Shown here piece by piece: positions 35,542-46,642 of a stretch of 64,000 bases of DNA. A model generated the notes under the pieces. The model saw only the letters and a program-made list of their open reading frames with translations, was not told the origin of the DNA and searched no databases. The position numbers and the translations under genes were made by a program. Origin of the DNA: Dipteronia dyeriana (taxonomy: Eukaryota > Streptophyta > Magnoliopsida > Sapindales > Sapindaceae); contig CM065295.1 in NCBI GenBank assembly GCA_032871835.1, positions 43,770,360 through 43,834,359 of the forward strand, given 5' to 3'. Positions within the stretch are counted from its first letter, which is position 1. Every line of letters starts with the position of its first letter.

Positions 35542-36711
35542 TTAGGCCCTATTGCGGACCACCACCTTTACCAAGTATGGCCCTTCCCAGTTAGGCCCTA
35601 GAACCCCGTCTGACCTTTTCCTGGTATTCAACGTCACTTTCCTGAGAACTAGGCCCCCTTCCTTAAAGCTTCGGCCTTTAACCCTACGGTTAAAGTATCT
35701 AGCAACCCTGCTATGGCAAACTGCCACATTCTCGGCTACTCGATCCTGTTTTTCTTCTAAGAGATCCAAGCTTGCTCGGAGCTTGCCCTTATTGCTCCTT
35801 GGTTCAAAATGTTGGACTCTAAAGGAGGTCAGTTTGTGCTCAATGGGAAGCACCGCTTCAAACCCGAAGGCTAGGGAAAAGGGCATTTCCCCTATAGCCG
35901 TTCTCCTCGTATTCCCCGGTAGCAATTCTCCTCGTAGTGCGGTAAGCCCAGAGGACCTTGGGAAGCTCCTCAGCCTATCTACCCTTTTTCTGTTGTAGTT
36001 TCTTTTTCAACAACTTCTTAATAGACTTATTGGTGGATTCCACCAGCCCGTTAGCCTGGGGGTGGGCTACTGAAACGAACCTAAGGTTGATTCCCAAGCC
36101 CTCACAAAAGTCTTTGAATCGGCCATTATCAAACTGCTTGCCGAGGTCAGCTATAATGGCAAGAGGGGTTCCGAACCTGTAAACTACATTGTTTTTTATG
36201 AACCTTTTTGTATTTTCTTCTGATATCTAGGAGAGCGGTCCTGCTTCGACCCATCTTGTTAAATAGTCAATTGCCATGATAACATGTTTGGCTTGACCGG
36301 AAGCAGTTGGAAGTTGTCCGATCAAGTAGACTCCCTACATAACAAGGGGTAAGGCGAGCTAAGGGATGATAACCGCTCCGACAGGAGGCGACTCAGGTTT
36401 ACGGTCTTTTGGCATGCTTCGTAGGATCGTAGTAAGTTTTTTGTATCTTGATGGATGGTTGGCCAATAATACCCAATGCAGAGCACCTGATATGCTAGAG
36501 CCTCCCCACCAATGTGGTTCCTGCATTCCCCAGAGTGAACCTCTCTCAATGCCCACTTGGCATCTTTAGGGCGTAAACATCGAAGCAAAAGAAGGGATTT
36601 GCCCCTCCTGTATAAGTACCCATCCATCAAGCAATACCGGACTGAGAGCTTCTTGACTCTCCTAGCTTGGTCGGGCTCCCCAGAAAGTCTCCCTTCTTGT
36701 AGATAATCCAC
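35542..36711 (-). pseudogene. Tat integrase
   Basis: Reading from 36711 downward: an HHCC-type finger region with EVHSGECRNHIGG, GYYWPTIHQD and ending SYEACQK, where the first of the two cysteines of the usual CxxC is tyrosine. Core landmarks include AIDYLTRWVEAG near 36280, an IIADLGKQFDN block near 36140, and HPQANGLVESTNKSIKK near 36040, so the three acidic residues can be traced. The C-terminal part (35542-35925) has FGFEAVLPIE and the GPNWEGPYLV end. Frames shift several times and a TAG breaks the core near 36225. It would join element DNA to the host chromosome. Confidence 0.85.
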
Positions 36712-36804
36712 AATTGGGTCTATCCAGCATGGTTACCGATACAGGGTATAAGTTTCCTTACCTGCCACTATGCTAGGTAGGGGGATCACTTGAAGAAGGA
36801 CCCC

Positions 36805-37113
36805 CTAGGGTAAGGTCTGGCCACAATTTGCAGCTATCTTACCTGGGGTAAGGTAGGGTATAAGTCTCCTTACTTGTCGAGGTACCTGCTTGATCTTAAA
36901 TCCTTTAAACTTGCTCTTAAGCTGTTGAACTAGCTTCAGGTAGGCGATCATTTTACCCCCTTTTACCTGATAATCCCCAGAGAGTAGGTTGACTATGAGC
37001 GATGAGTCACTTCTATCTACGGTCGCCCTTATTCCGTCTAAGAGGGCTTTATACTCCGCCTCATTGTTAGTGGCTTTAAATTCAAATCTGAAATAGTGGC
37101 AGCACTCAACCAC
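36805..37113 (-). pseudogene. Tat second RNase H (archaeal-type, aRNH)
   Basis: FEFKATNNEAEYKALLDGIR near the N-terminus is the signature of the additional RNase H carried by Tat-lineage elements between the RT-linked RNase H and integrase. It is followed by SDSSLIVNLLSGDYQVKG and LKSKFKGFKIKQVPR. The upstream part with the first catalytic aspartate is in another frame (37114-37250). Confidence 0.85.
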
Positions 37114-37364
37114 TTCTGGGTCGATTAGGACTATACCCGCTCCTCCCCAGATTGCCCGGATGCTCTATCTGTGTAGAGGATCCATGACTTGTAACTTTTC
37201 GACAAGCTGTCAGACTTTGGAATCCCCTTATGGGCTACGTTCGTTGTTGCAGAGGTCGCTTGGCCTGGGGGCAAAGAAAGCTCGGCTACAAAGTCCGCCA
37301 AAGCCTGGGCTTTAATTACGGTTATGGGCTTATACCTTAAATCAAACTGGGTGAGCTCTAGGGC

Positions 37365-37829
37365 TCATAAAACCAATCTTTCGAAAACATCCGGCCTTTC
37401 TAAGAATTGACAGAAGGGTTGGTCCATCACTACTGCTATTGAATGAGCTTGGAAGTAGGGACGAAGCTTCCTTATCGAGGTTACCAAGGTATAAGTGAGA
37501 TTGTCCAAGAGGGTATAGTCTTTCTCAGTCTTGGTAAGAGCATGACTCACGTAGTAGATAGGCCGTTGGATCCTATCTCCACATTCTTTGACCAAGGCCC
37601 CACTTACAGCAGTTTTTGAGACGGCCAAGTAGATTTGCAGTTCCTCTCTAGGGCTTGGCTTAACCAGTAACGGAGGGCTTGACAGGTAATTTTTCAAGGC
37701 TTGAAAAGTTTGTTCACTCTCTTGGTCCCATTTCATGTTTCTTCCCTGCTTAATGGCTTTGAAGAATAAGAGACACTTATCGGTAGACCGAGAAGTGAAC
37801 CTGTTGAGCGCTGCTACTTGCCAGGTCAA
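37365..37829 (-). pseudogene. Tat RT-linked RNase H
   Basis: KWDQESEQTFQALKNYLSSP, LQIYLAVSKTAVSGALV and PIYYVSHALTKTEKDYTLLD are Gypsy RNase H landmarks. In this lineage the domain is usually partly degenerate (here AVSK at the place of the usual first Asp) and supplemented by the second RNase H at 36805. Confidence 0.88.
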
Positions 37830-38911
37830 GACTTGAACCTGTTAAAGCGATGTGAGGGACTCTAGATCCAGGATAGCCTTAATCTTTTCCGGGTTAACCT
37901 CTATGCCTCTCTCATGGACCATAAAGCCAAGAAACTTCCCTGCAGTCACCCTAAAAGCGTACTTGGAAGGGTTCAATCTCATCTGGTTCTCCCTTAAGAT
38001 TGTGAAGGTCCGGCAAAGGTCTCCTATATGGCCTTCGGAGGTTGATGACTTGGTGATCATGTCATAGATGTACACCTCCATTGACCTTCCAATTAGGGTT
38101 TGAACAGCCGGTTGACTTACCGTTGATATGTAGCTCCTGTATTTTTAAGCCCGAAAGGCATTACCTTGTAGCAATATAGACCCCGTCCGGTGATGAAACT
38201 GGTCTTTTCCTGGTCGGCGAGGTGCATCATAATTTGATTGTACCGTGAAAATGCATCCATGAAGCTCAAAAGCTTGTTTCCGGAGTTGGAGTCAACTAAC
38301 TGATCAATTTTTGGTAAAGAAAAACTGTCTTTCGGGCATGCCCTATTGAGGTCAGTATAATCGATGCACATGCGCCACTTCCCATTTGCCTTTGTGACCA
38401 TGACCATATTTGTAATCCACACGGGGTAGCGTACCTCTCCGATGAAGCCCGCTTGGGTTAATTTGTCCACTTCTTCCTTGACCGCAGCATTTCTTTCAGC
38501 CATAAAATGACACCTTATTTGTTTGATGGGTTTAAAGGTCGAATCCACTGCCAATCGGTGAGCAGCCAAAGTCATATGGATCCTAGAAATCTCGTCGTGA
38601 CTCTAAGCAAAAATGTCGTTGAACTCTTTGAGGAGCCCGATCAAACCCTCTCTCACTCTCGGCTCAATGGTGGCTCCGACTTTGACCACCTTCGAGGGAT
38701 CGCCCATCCGGACAGAAATCTCTTCTAGCTTACCCACTGGATGGCCGCTGGCCCATTCCCTTCTCTTCTCCTCTTTGTCTAGCACCATAGAGTCATCCTC
38801 TTGGTGATTTGTAGGTCCTACATCTTCTAGGGTTAATACAGGGGTTGCCCCATCATGGATCGTTGTCACCTGAGCAAGTTGTTTTGATAGAGCTGTTGGG
38901 TTGGCAGACAC
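37830..38911 (-). pseudogene. Tat reverse transcriptase
   Basis: From 38575 downward: VDKLTQAGFI, ANGKWRMCIDYTDLNRACPKD, LLSFMDAFSRYNQIMM, MPFGLKNTGATYQR, then after a frame change MEVYIYDMITKSS, LNPSKYAFRV and FLGFMVHERGIEVNPEKI. The catalytic Y-x-D-D box reads Y-I-Y-D: the first aspartate codon is TAT (38064-38066, minus strand). With the frameshift near 38100 the enzyme is dead. The upstream part at 38603-38911 gives the linker from protease. Confidence 0.9.
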
Positions 38912-39136
38912 TGCATAGCATCTCCTGGCTGCTTGCTGATCACCCTAAAATTCCCCCACCGTGTCTCCTACTGGGAACTTCAAGATGTTGTGGTAAATGG
39001 ATAGGACCCTTTTCAAGGATGATAAAAATGGCCTTCATAATATTTCATTGTAGGTCGATGAGGTATCTACCACCACGAAGTCTGTCATAATGTTCTGCTG
39101 GAGAGGTCTGGCTCCAATGATCACTTGCAGGATTTT

Positions 39137-39340
39137 TTATCCCATGGGTATGATTGAGTCCCCAGTGAAGCCATACAGTGGGGTAGTACAACTATTGTAA
39201 CACCACTGCTTCAAGTTCAGTTTTTCCAAGGTGTCTTTAAATAAGACGTCGACACTGCTGCCTGTATCGACCAACACACAGTGTACCATGCAGTTGTCAA
39301 TCTGTACCGTGATCACCATGGGATCATCATGAGGCTGCAC
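39137..39340 (-). pseudogene. Tat aspartic protease
   Basis: CVLVDTGSSVDVLF with the Asp-Thr-Gly active site, followed by YGFTGDSIIPMG, the usual flap region. Short open segment in a broken frame; it would process Gag-Pol. Confidence 0.85.
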
Positions 39341-40295
39341 GGTGTTGTAGACATCCGCTTAGGTGAAAATGATCTGTGAAAGCTGGGAGGGGTTAACCGG
39401 GCTCTGATTGACCTTGAAGATACCCAGCCCTTCGTCCATACGAGGGACTTTCCTTACGTGGTTTTTCCTGGAATTGTTGGAGGTTCTGGGCAAAGTAGGT
39501 CCTCCGTTGATGGTATGTATTATCTGGATTTGTTGCATCAGATCCGCCTATTCCCCCTTTCTTTTCTCAGCGTGCTCCCAGATCTCGGCTTGTACTTCCC
39601 GTCCAGTTTGAATGTTATCCCTAACTTGCTATAAGAATTCTACCAAACATTCTCCCCTTAACAAAGCCTCGATCTGATTTCGTAGGTTATAGCACTCTGA
39701 AGTGTTGTGTCCCACGTCTTCATAAAATTCATAATACTTATAACGATTCCTCTTATCGACATGGGCTTTCATGGGTGCGGGCTTCTACAGCAACCCCTTG
39801 TTCCGAATGGCGAGATAGATTGTTTCACAGGATGTATTTAATGGGGTGTAACGATCATATCCTCTCTCATCTCGACCTATTAGGGCCACTGTCCTGGGAG
39901 GAGGTGAAGTTCACGGAGGAGTTCATTTTGCTGGATATCTTTCCAATCTGGGTTGAGAAATGGGGAAGTGATACATCGACTTATTGTGGGGTTTGTTCTA
40001 GCTTTATTGAACTTGCTCGGGTTTGGGAGCTTCCTTCTTTTGTCGCTTTACGGCTCTTATTTTGTCGTGTTCCATATTGACCTTGAGTTTTTCGTCGACT
40101 TCAATTTACTTTAGAGCCCGATCATAGGCTTCTTGGTAGGTCTCTAGAGGTCTTTTGGCAAAAGACCGGAAAAGCTTACCTGCCCACAAGTTCCTTCTAA
40201 AGTTGGTAAGGGTAAGCCCATAGGGTTTCCCCTCTCTCCTGGATAACGTACTGCAGATGGATTAGGTCCTTCAATCGGGGCTTAACTCTCTGGAA

Positions 40296-41294
40296 TTAAG
40301 AGCAAAAATCAGTTGACAACTTCATGAAGGAATCCACACTGCCAGCAGGTAGCTTTCTAAACCAGGTCTTAGCGTAATCCGTCAGTGTAGTTGGGAACAT
40401 TAGACACATATCAGCCCTTGTCGTGTTCTGGACCTCTATCTGTTGAACGAAGCTATCCAAGTGACTCAAGGGATCCTCAATCCCGGAGAACCTGTCAGTC
40501 GACATTTTGAACTTTGGCGGGAGCTCCGCTTCCTGATCCTTCTAGTGAATGAAACATTCATTTCACTTAGCGGGTCCTTCTTCTCCTCCTTGTACTTCTC
40601 CTTCTTCATCGGATTGACCTCTTTTTGAAGCTCTACCAACTAGTCTCTCAGGTGCTTGCTCTCAGGTTTTCTTGAGTTGATCTCAGTCTCCTTATTGTCA
40701 GACCCCTCTAACGAGCTGGTAACCTCAACCCGATTTCTTCTTCGAAGGGGGTTTGACTGGGGGCTTTGCTGACTCTCTTCCTCCTTGGCTCAGGTTTCCC
40801 TCCTTGAAGTCGTTATGGGAAGAAACTCTCGTCTCTCTCTGGTAGGGACGTCTACCGCGGACTTGACCTGCCTGGGTTGGTAATGTGGCAACGCTTCGAG
40901 AACGTGGGGCATGAGCCCTAACCTATCCCGGATCGAAGGTGAGAGTCTCGTTCTATTACAAGCTGGCTCTGGAAGGGTAAGACCCCAGGCGATCAAAGGC
41001 GGGTTGCCTAGTCCTGGGCCTGTTTGATTCCCCTAGATTGCTGAGGTTTGCCCGCTGGATAGTAATACCCTCGGCGAGCAGTCGAAGGCGGACGTTCTCC
41101 ATGAAGGCCGCCGCTTGTTGGTCAAGCTCGACCTGGCTTCCCATAGAGGGATCCAAAGCCCGCACAGTGGCTGGCTGGTCTAGGACCTGGCTCTGGAGCC
41201 CAGATTTTCTTTCTTTCTTCGGGACCTTTCGTGTCGATGCAGCGGAAGGTTGTCCCGATGCGTCTGGCTGTCCTTGGGTGGAATGAAGCCTCAT
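40296..41294 (-). pseudogene. Tat gag
   Basis: N-terminal Gln/Ser/Lys-rich part at 40956-41294 starting MRLHSTQGQP. Then, after frame changes, the Retrotrans_gag landmark DRFSGIEDPLSHLDSFVQQI with YAKTWFRKLPAGSVDSF at 40296-40505. The region 39350-40290 continues gag in several broken frames; a zinc knuckle could not be found with confidence. Gag would form the particle. Confidence 0.8.
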
Positions 41295-41344
41295 GACTCC
41301 TGTAAAACAAAAAACTTGTGAATATAAAGATGGTAGTGTGGGAA

Positions 41345-41369
41345 TTTTCCCACAGACGCCGCCAGAAAG
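41345..41369 (-). other. Tat primer binding site region
   Basis: Just inside the 5' LTR the minus strand reads TCTGGCGGCGTCTGTGGGAA, close to the TGGCGCCGTCTGTGG site typical of Tat-lineage elements. Confidence 0.7.
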
Positions 41370-42555
41370 TGTTAACGAAAAATTTGCTCAAGATGAAAAA
41401 TTCCAACTAACACCCTCGAGACCACTACCACGGAGGTGGTGACCGGGGTTGGTACTTTGGATACCTAACCTACTTAGATAGAAATTAAAGTTTGATTGAC
41501 TATAGCGAATGAGAGCTTTATTATAGAACATTTGTGATACACAGGACTCTCTCATATACACTCATAATCTCTTTTGTATATAGGAAGGTGGTAACTTCGT
41601 GCTTGTCGAATAGTGGATATGACGATGGCCGTGTTCTGATCATAGAATTTAGGCCCGACGTACTTCTCTTCCTTTTTTTTTTCTCTTTTTCCCCTTACTG
41701 TGCTTGGCCCTATTTATACTTGGTCCAAGTAGGATTTTACTCACAAATATCCCGCCACGATCCTATGAATCCGTTCCCTCCTTATCGGACGGGATCCATT
41801 ATTTGAAAGTTATTGACTTCACGTTAATAACGGATGCGATGATATTGTCGATGAAGATAAGTTTGTTTCCTTTTTAAAATCAAACTCTTGACTCACACGT
41901 ACACGGAATTAATGTTGGTTATTACGTAGATATGATCCTGTCATGGAGGTCACCGAGTTAGCTGCTCGTTGTCTCGTAGAGTGAGGTAGATCCATGCTTT
42001 AGTCCTGCCCTCAAAAGCTTAGGATGGATTTTTCTCGACCCTTTGGAGCTGGAGACATCCCTATAGACATTCCTGGGAGGTATCATGGATCTGATCCACT
42101 TAGAGGCTTTCTTTCTTCTTGTATTTGGGGAGGGGACAGCGGGCTCCTGGAGAGGTTGGTGGGTTTCCAGTTTCGGCTACTAGTTAAGTTTGGCCTCTGG
42201 ACGCCTTAACCTTGAGGGAGCTTGCTTTGCTTGTCAAGCTTCACTTCGAGTGCTTCTTGAGCTCGGCGATCCTTCCTTGCTTTCACCGAGTGGTTTTGAA
42301 GCCCGACCCCAGGAAACCGAGGTTCTTGGGTAGGTGGCCTTTGGAAACCCGGATTCCAATATTCACATGGGGGCTCGACCTGGTCGTGCCTAGCTTTATC
42401 CCTGATAATTCTGAAGCCCGACGATCCTTCCTTACTTCTGCGGGGTAGTTTTATGGCCTACCTAGGGTCTCGTGAATGTCGAATTTTGGGCTTTGATTCA
42501 GGCTAGGAGAATGAAAAATTTCTCTTTGACCCCTAACCAAATTTTACTATTAACA
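41370..42555 (-). mobile_element. 5' LTR of the Tat element
   Basis: 1186 bp, minus-strand TGTTAATAG start and TTAACA end, matching 30345-31551. No coding content. Confidence 0.93.
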
Positions 42556-42655
42556 CATATAATATATAATATTAATAATATATATATAATAAAATATAAA
42601 AATATAAATTATACAATATATATATAATAATATATAATATATATAATGCAGTACT
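42556..42655. repeat. AT-rich simple sequence at the Gypsy/pararetrovirus border
   Basis: About 100 bases of nearly pure A/T with (TA)n runs. Together with 30318-30344 it formed one AT-repeat before the Gypsy insertion. Confidence 0.85.
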
Positions 42656-42955
42656 ACCTTGAGCATCGGAGGTGAAATTGGGTGAAATGATCGATTTCCC
42701 TACTGACCTTTCTTTCTTTTGTGAGGTTTTCTCATGGATTTCTTCAAAAATGGTTAACCTATCACAGCTGGTTCCCACCAAGATGTATATTCACGGAGCT
42801 TTCCACGCCCATGTGCCCTTTAATTCACACTTACCTTCAGCCCAATATCGGTTTGATCATGTCCAACTGCCTGTTGAAAGTCCACTCCAATACGTGACGA
42901 GAAGCTCTTTGACTTTTGGCCGTTGATGAGTCTTTGCCGTCTACAGATGTATGAG
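42656..42955. other. Unassigned GC-richer segment, open on both strands
   Basis: Clearly less AT-rich than its flanks. Plus strand: an 84-residue open frame 42672-42926 (MKLGEMIDFPTDLSFF...). Minus strand: an open stretch from about 42946 to 42833, with a plausible 3' splice site (CTGTAG) before it and GGTAAGT after it, reading RLINGQKSKSFSSRIGVDF. This could be a host exon or a fragment of an unknown element. No family recognised on either strand. Confidence 0.35.
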
Positions 42956-43254
42956 ATAAGGTATATGATTCATATTTTTAATATTATTATTTTTATTAGT
43001 TATGATATTTCCTGTTTTAGAAATGATTTTGGTATAATTTGCTTAATTATATATATAATCAAATTCCTTTTCCAGTAGATTTGAATTATTTTTTAAACAT
43101 GGTATTCAAAATCATGTTCTTGATGCCATTTAATTAAATGAATTTTTTTAATAACATTTTTGTATTCCCAATTTTAAAAATTGAAAACTATATTTAGATT
43201 ATAATCAAAAATCATGTATAATATTTTTGCAATTATTCCAACTTGAAAACATAT
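42956..43254. other. AT-rich intergenic sequence
   Basis: No gene, repeat unit or RNA recognised. Confidence 0.6.
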
Positions 43255-43269
43255 AACTCTAAGAGTATA

Positions 43270-43382
43270 GAGACGAGATAAAGTTGGTCCGGTGGTATAC
43301 CCCTCACACATGCACTATGAGGTTGCGAGTTCCAGTCTTTCCCCTCTTAAAAAACTTGAATTTATATAATACTTAAAAAAAA
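43270..43382 (+). mobile_element. tRNA-derived SINE with 15-bp target duplications
   Basis: Flanked by AACTCTAAGAGTATA (43255-43269) and AACTCTAGGAGTATA (43383-43397). Contains an A-box-like TTGGTCCGGTGG near 43284 and a B-box-like GGTTGCGAGTTCC near 43322, in the order and spacing of a tRNA-type RNA polymerase III promoter, and ends in an A-rich tail. Length about 113 bp fits plant SINEs. Confidence 0.8.
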
Positions 43383-43397
43383 AACTCTAGGAGTATA

Positions 43398-45090
43398 CAC
43401 GCCTATTCCAATTAAAACCTTTCAAAAAAAGAAAAAAAATAATATAAATTATTAGGACGATGAGAACAAGATCAAAGTCATTTCAAAATATATCATATTG
43501 AATTGTAAATAACTAACTACTAAAATACTATTGGAAGGGATATCACCTCGTTGTAGTGAGTCTGTGCATGGCCATATATGATTCTGAGCCTTGATGTATG
43601 TCACAAAGAAGCATGTATTTTGGTTTTGGGGCTATTTTGTAATTTCAGATTTTTACTATATAAATGAGTTGTTATGAGAGCTTTTAAACTTGTGGTCAGT
43701 GTGCAGAATTTGTTAAAATTATAACCTAAATTTGTAATGATAAAGAATAGTAGAGTAAAATGACAAAGTGTGCACCAGTAAAAGGTGTTGTCTCGCCCCA
43801 AACGATTTGTAAGGCACTGATTATTTAATACGTAAGGCACTGATTGAAACAAAAGTCATAAAATTTGATAAATTCATAATCTTAGGTGTGGAAAAAAGAA
43901 AAAAATCTCAGTTACAAATATGTCTGATAGTATCTTTCGTTGTGATCATATTATATAACATAAATGTGCCATATTTATAGCACATTCGTAAGGAAAGATG
44001 TATCACACATTCGTTTGCACCGAAGACCCTCCCTTTAAACGGGTGATATGTAGATTCTCAATTGTCAATTATGTTTGAGAAAAGCCAAACATTTTCTCAA
44101 ACATATCATTGCAACCGTTAAGATAATTTGATTGGGCATGCATGTGATGATGTCTTGTGGGACTACAGGCTACAGCTACATTAAAATAACGGTGTAAATA
44201 GCAACAAATTAACTCGAATATTGGATTCTTGGGCAAGCATTCATTGAAGCTTTTTTTAAGGTCTATGTCCTCTTTCCTTTGTGGACACCATAAGTACTTG
44301 ATCACAAGCTAGAAAGATTTCCAGATTCGACACATGCTTACTGTACCCACTAAAGGCCCCATCAATTGTTCATGAGTAAGAGTTACATGATCTATAAAAT
44401 TATTTTGATTCTTTCGAGACCTAATAAAATCAAAGAGATGAAGCATATTTCTATCGTTTTTGCAATCCTTATTTTTATCCAACTTTTACTTTATGTGTAT
44501 TCATAGAATATAAAAATATTAATTATATATGGTACGAGTAATGCTGAGCATCAACTTATCTCTTAACATGTTATCACTAATATATTACTAGTGGCTATTT
44601 AAACATGAGATAGATAGACTAGATGAGAGCTCTTATCACTAAAACATATTGGACGGTATATATATTTATAAACAATATTACACTTTTTGAAAGAATAAAA
44701 ATATACATATTTGTAAAATTTTAATTTAGGAAAAACAAAATGAATAATCTACACATATCTGGACTGTATATGTATTGTCTCATCTTGACCATAGCAGAAA
44801 TATATTTTGGAATTTTTGTTCCTAAGTCTTAAGAAATGGTACATTTGTATACAATATATGCTTATTAGATTTGTTAATAGTATTTTAAAATTGTTGTGAC
44901 GATTGAAGAAACTATGTGCAAGTGTTTGGTAAATTTATTCTAAAATAATGTAACCATGTATTATGACATAAATAGATTTGAAATTGAGTGCATATGTACT
45001 CTTTTTAGTTTTTATTATTTAAAATTTCGAACCAAATGAATATTGAATGCTTTATTGGAAATAATTATAATTAAGTTTCTTATTTAGAAA
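43398..45090. other. AT-rich intergenic sequence with a perfect hairpin
   Basis: No credible gene on either strand. Short frames at 43601-43852 and 44069-44305 (-) show no domain. A perfect 13-bp inverted repeat lies at 44071-44104. Confidence 0.6.
44071..44104. repeat. Perfect 13-bp hairpin
   Basis: ATGTTTGAGAAAA and TTTTCTCAAACAT separated by the 8-base loop GCCAAACA. Confidence 0.9.
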
Positions 45091-45094
45091 TAAT

Positions 45095-45133
45095 TATATA
45101 TATATATATATCCAATATTTATAATTAAGAATA

Positions 45134-45182
<49 letters not shown>
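45095..45182. repeat. (TA)n microsatellite
   Basis: Two TA runs, about 45095-45111 and a long run at about 45134-45182, separated by AT-rich sequence. Confidence 0.95.
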
Positions 45183-45185
<3 letters not shown>

Positions 45186-45373
45186 CTAGACAGACTAGAA
45201 GAGATTTTCCCTTATCCATCTTAGTTTGAAAAGGTTGGAATTCTACGTTGTAAGTCCAAAATTTTGATATTAAAAAAGTTTATATTAAATTTTTGGTTAA
45301 TTTTTTTTTTCTTGGATAATTTAAGTTTTGATTTTTATTTTAATATAGAAAAACCTTATTAGAAAATAGATAA

Positions 45374-45913
45374 CCTATTATAGAACTAATATTTAATAAG
45401 CCAGTAGAGTACTTATCAGAAGAAGTATTTGAAAAAATCTGTAATAATATAGAACTAAGTGATGAAGAAGTAGACAAACTTCTTATAGAAAATATGAATT
45501 ATGAACGGTTAAGATTAGAGAATACAGTAAGTATTTATTATACGGAAGATGAGGTATATGTCGGAGAAGATAAAGCTAAAATAGAAGAAGAAGATTCAGA
45601 AAAAGATTCAGATAGCAGATCAGAAGAAAGCTATAGTGAAGTAGAACCGATTAGTGAATCCGAAGTCAATACGATAGAAGTTATATATTTTTTCGGAAAA
45701 TATTGTCATAAGTGTAATAAAGATTTGATTAAAGGTTATAAAGATAATGAAAATTATTACTGTGAAAACTGTAAGGATAGTAGCCAATAAAGTGAAATAA
45801 ATAGAACTGGAAGTGAGCTAATTTTGACAGACGTAGAAATTCTTTACAAAAGGGAATATGGGTCTTCCTCATATTTCACTAGTCTCATGACATATATGTA
45901 TTACCATGAATGA
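45374..45913 (+). pseudogene. Unidentified acidic zinc-ribbon reading frame
   Basis: One frame stays open from 45374 to a TAA at 45788-45790 and continues in the same frame to 45913, about 178 codons with a single internal stop. The first ATG is at 45494. Content: a KPVEYLSEEVFEKI stretch, a strongly acidic Glu/Asp/Ser region (about 45555-45670), then a four-cysteine ribbon: a CHKC pair and a CENC pair (45706-45776) separated by YKDNENYY. After the stop: SELILTDVEILYKREYGSS. Codon use is very A-rich. A T-rich run ending in AG precedes it at 45330-45348. I do not recognise the family. It could be a remnant of an unknown mobile element, an integrated virus, or a host gene exon. Confidence 0.45.
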
Positions 45914-46236
45914 ATGGATAAGATGTAACTGTTTTTCATTGTTACACTTAATAACCAAAAACAAATTTTATAAAGATGAGAAAATAGTACATGATCGGTA
46001 TCCAATCACATACTTAAAAAAAAAAAAATGTGAGGAAGTAGTTAAGGTTAGGAGAGGTTGATATCCAATTTTTAGTGGGAGAATCTTAAATTGTCGATTA
46101 TAGTAAGTAAAATCATGCATTGGTTTAGGGCGGTGTAGTCCTTCGAAATTCAATAATTCATAGTCATGTGGAGGAAATTGTCAAAAATTTCCCTCTAAAA
46201 TTTATTGTTTTTTTTTAAATTTATATATATATATAT
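45914..46236. other. AT-rich intergenic sequence
   Basis: No gene recognised. Ends in an AT run that borders the foldback element. Confidence 0.6.
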
Positions 46237-46433
46237 TGGTTCTCTCATAAGGGATCCTTTATTTTAATTTCGATAAGGAGTACCATGAAATCACATCTAT
46301 TTTTATGAATTTTGATATTAATTTTTTTGTGGATGATATTTTCAGTGAAATCCATTTATTAATAAAATTTGAGAACTTTTCAAACACTATAACTATTTTT
46401 CTTGAATTTTTCCATATTTCACCATTTTTCCTT

Positions 46434-46470
<37 letters not shown>

Positions 46471-46602
46471 GGGATAAAGAGTTATGATACTTTAAAAATT
46501 CTCAAATTTGATTCATATGTAGATTCAAAATTCATAAAATGAATGTGATTTCATGGTGATCCTTATCGAAATTAAAATAAGAGATCTCTTACGAGAAAAC
46601 CA
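46237..46602. mobile_element. Foldback MITE-like element, ~366 bp
   Basis: Ends TGGTTCTCTC and GAGAAAACCA. The first ~78 bases match the inverted last ~78 with few changes (shared block TTTTAATTTCGATAAGGA), and weaker pairing continues inward to about 46410 / 46480. The centre holds a (TA)n run at 46439-46466. Flanked by TA repeats on both sides, so an exact target duplication cannot be read. No coding capacity. Confidence 0.82.
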
Positions 46603-46603
46603 C

Positions 46604-46642
<39 letters not shown>

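Larger units (their letters stand above)
30345..42555 (-). mobile_element. Tat-lineage Ty3/Gypsy element
   Basis: LTRs at 30345-31551 and 41370-42555 with ends TGTTTAA/TGTTAAC and ATTAACA. Flanks are CATAA (30340-30344) and CATAT (42556-42560), a probable 5-bp target duplication with one change. Genes run on the - strand in the order gag, protease, RT, RNase H, a second RNase H, integrase. The second RNase H, the long region beyond integrase and the antisense gene there are Tat hallmarks. It sits at an AT-repeat that borders the pararetrovirus copy. Confidence 0.93.

Noticed and set aside
43270..43382. A functional tRNA gene
   Set aside because: Box-like motifs are present but no cloverleaf can be drawn, and the flanking target duplications show a SINE.
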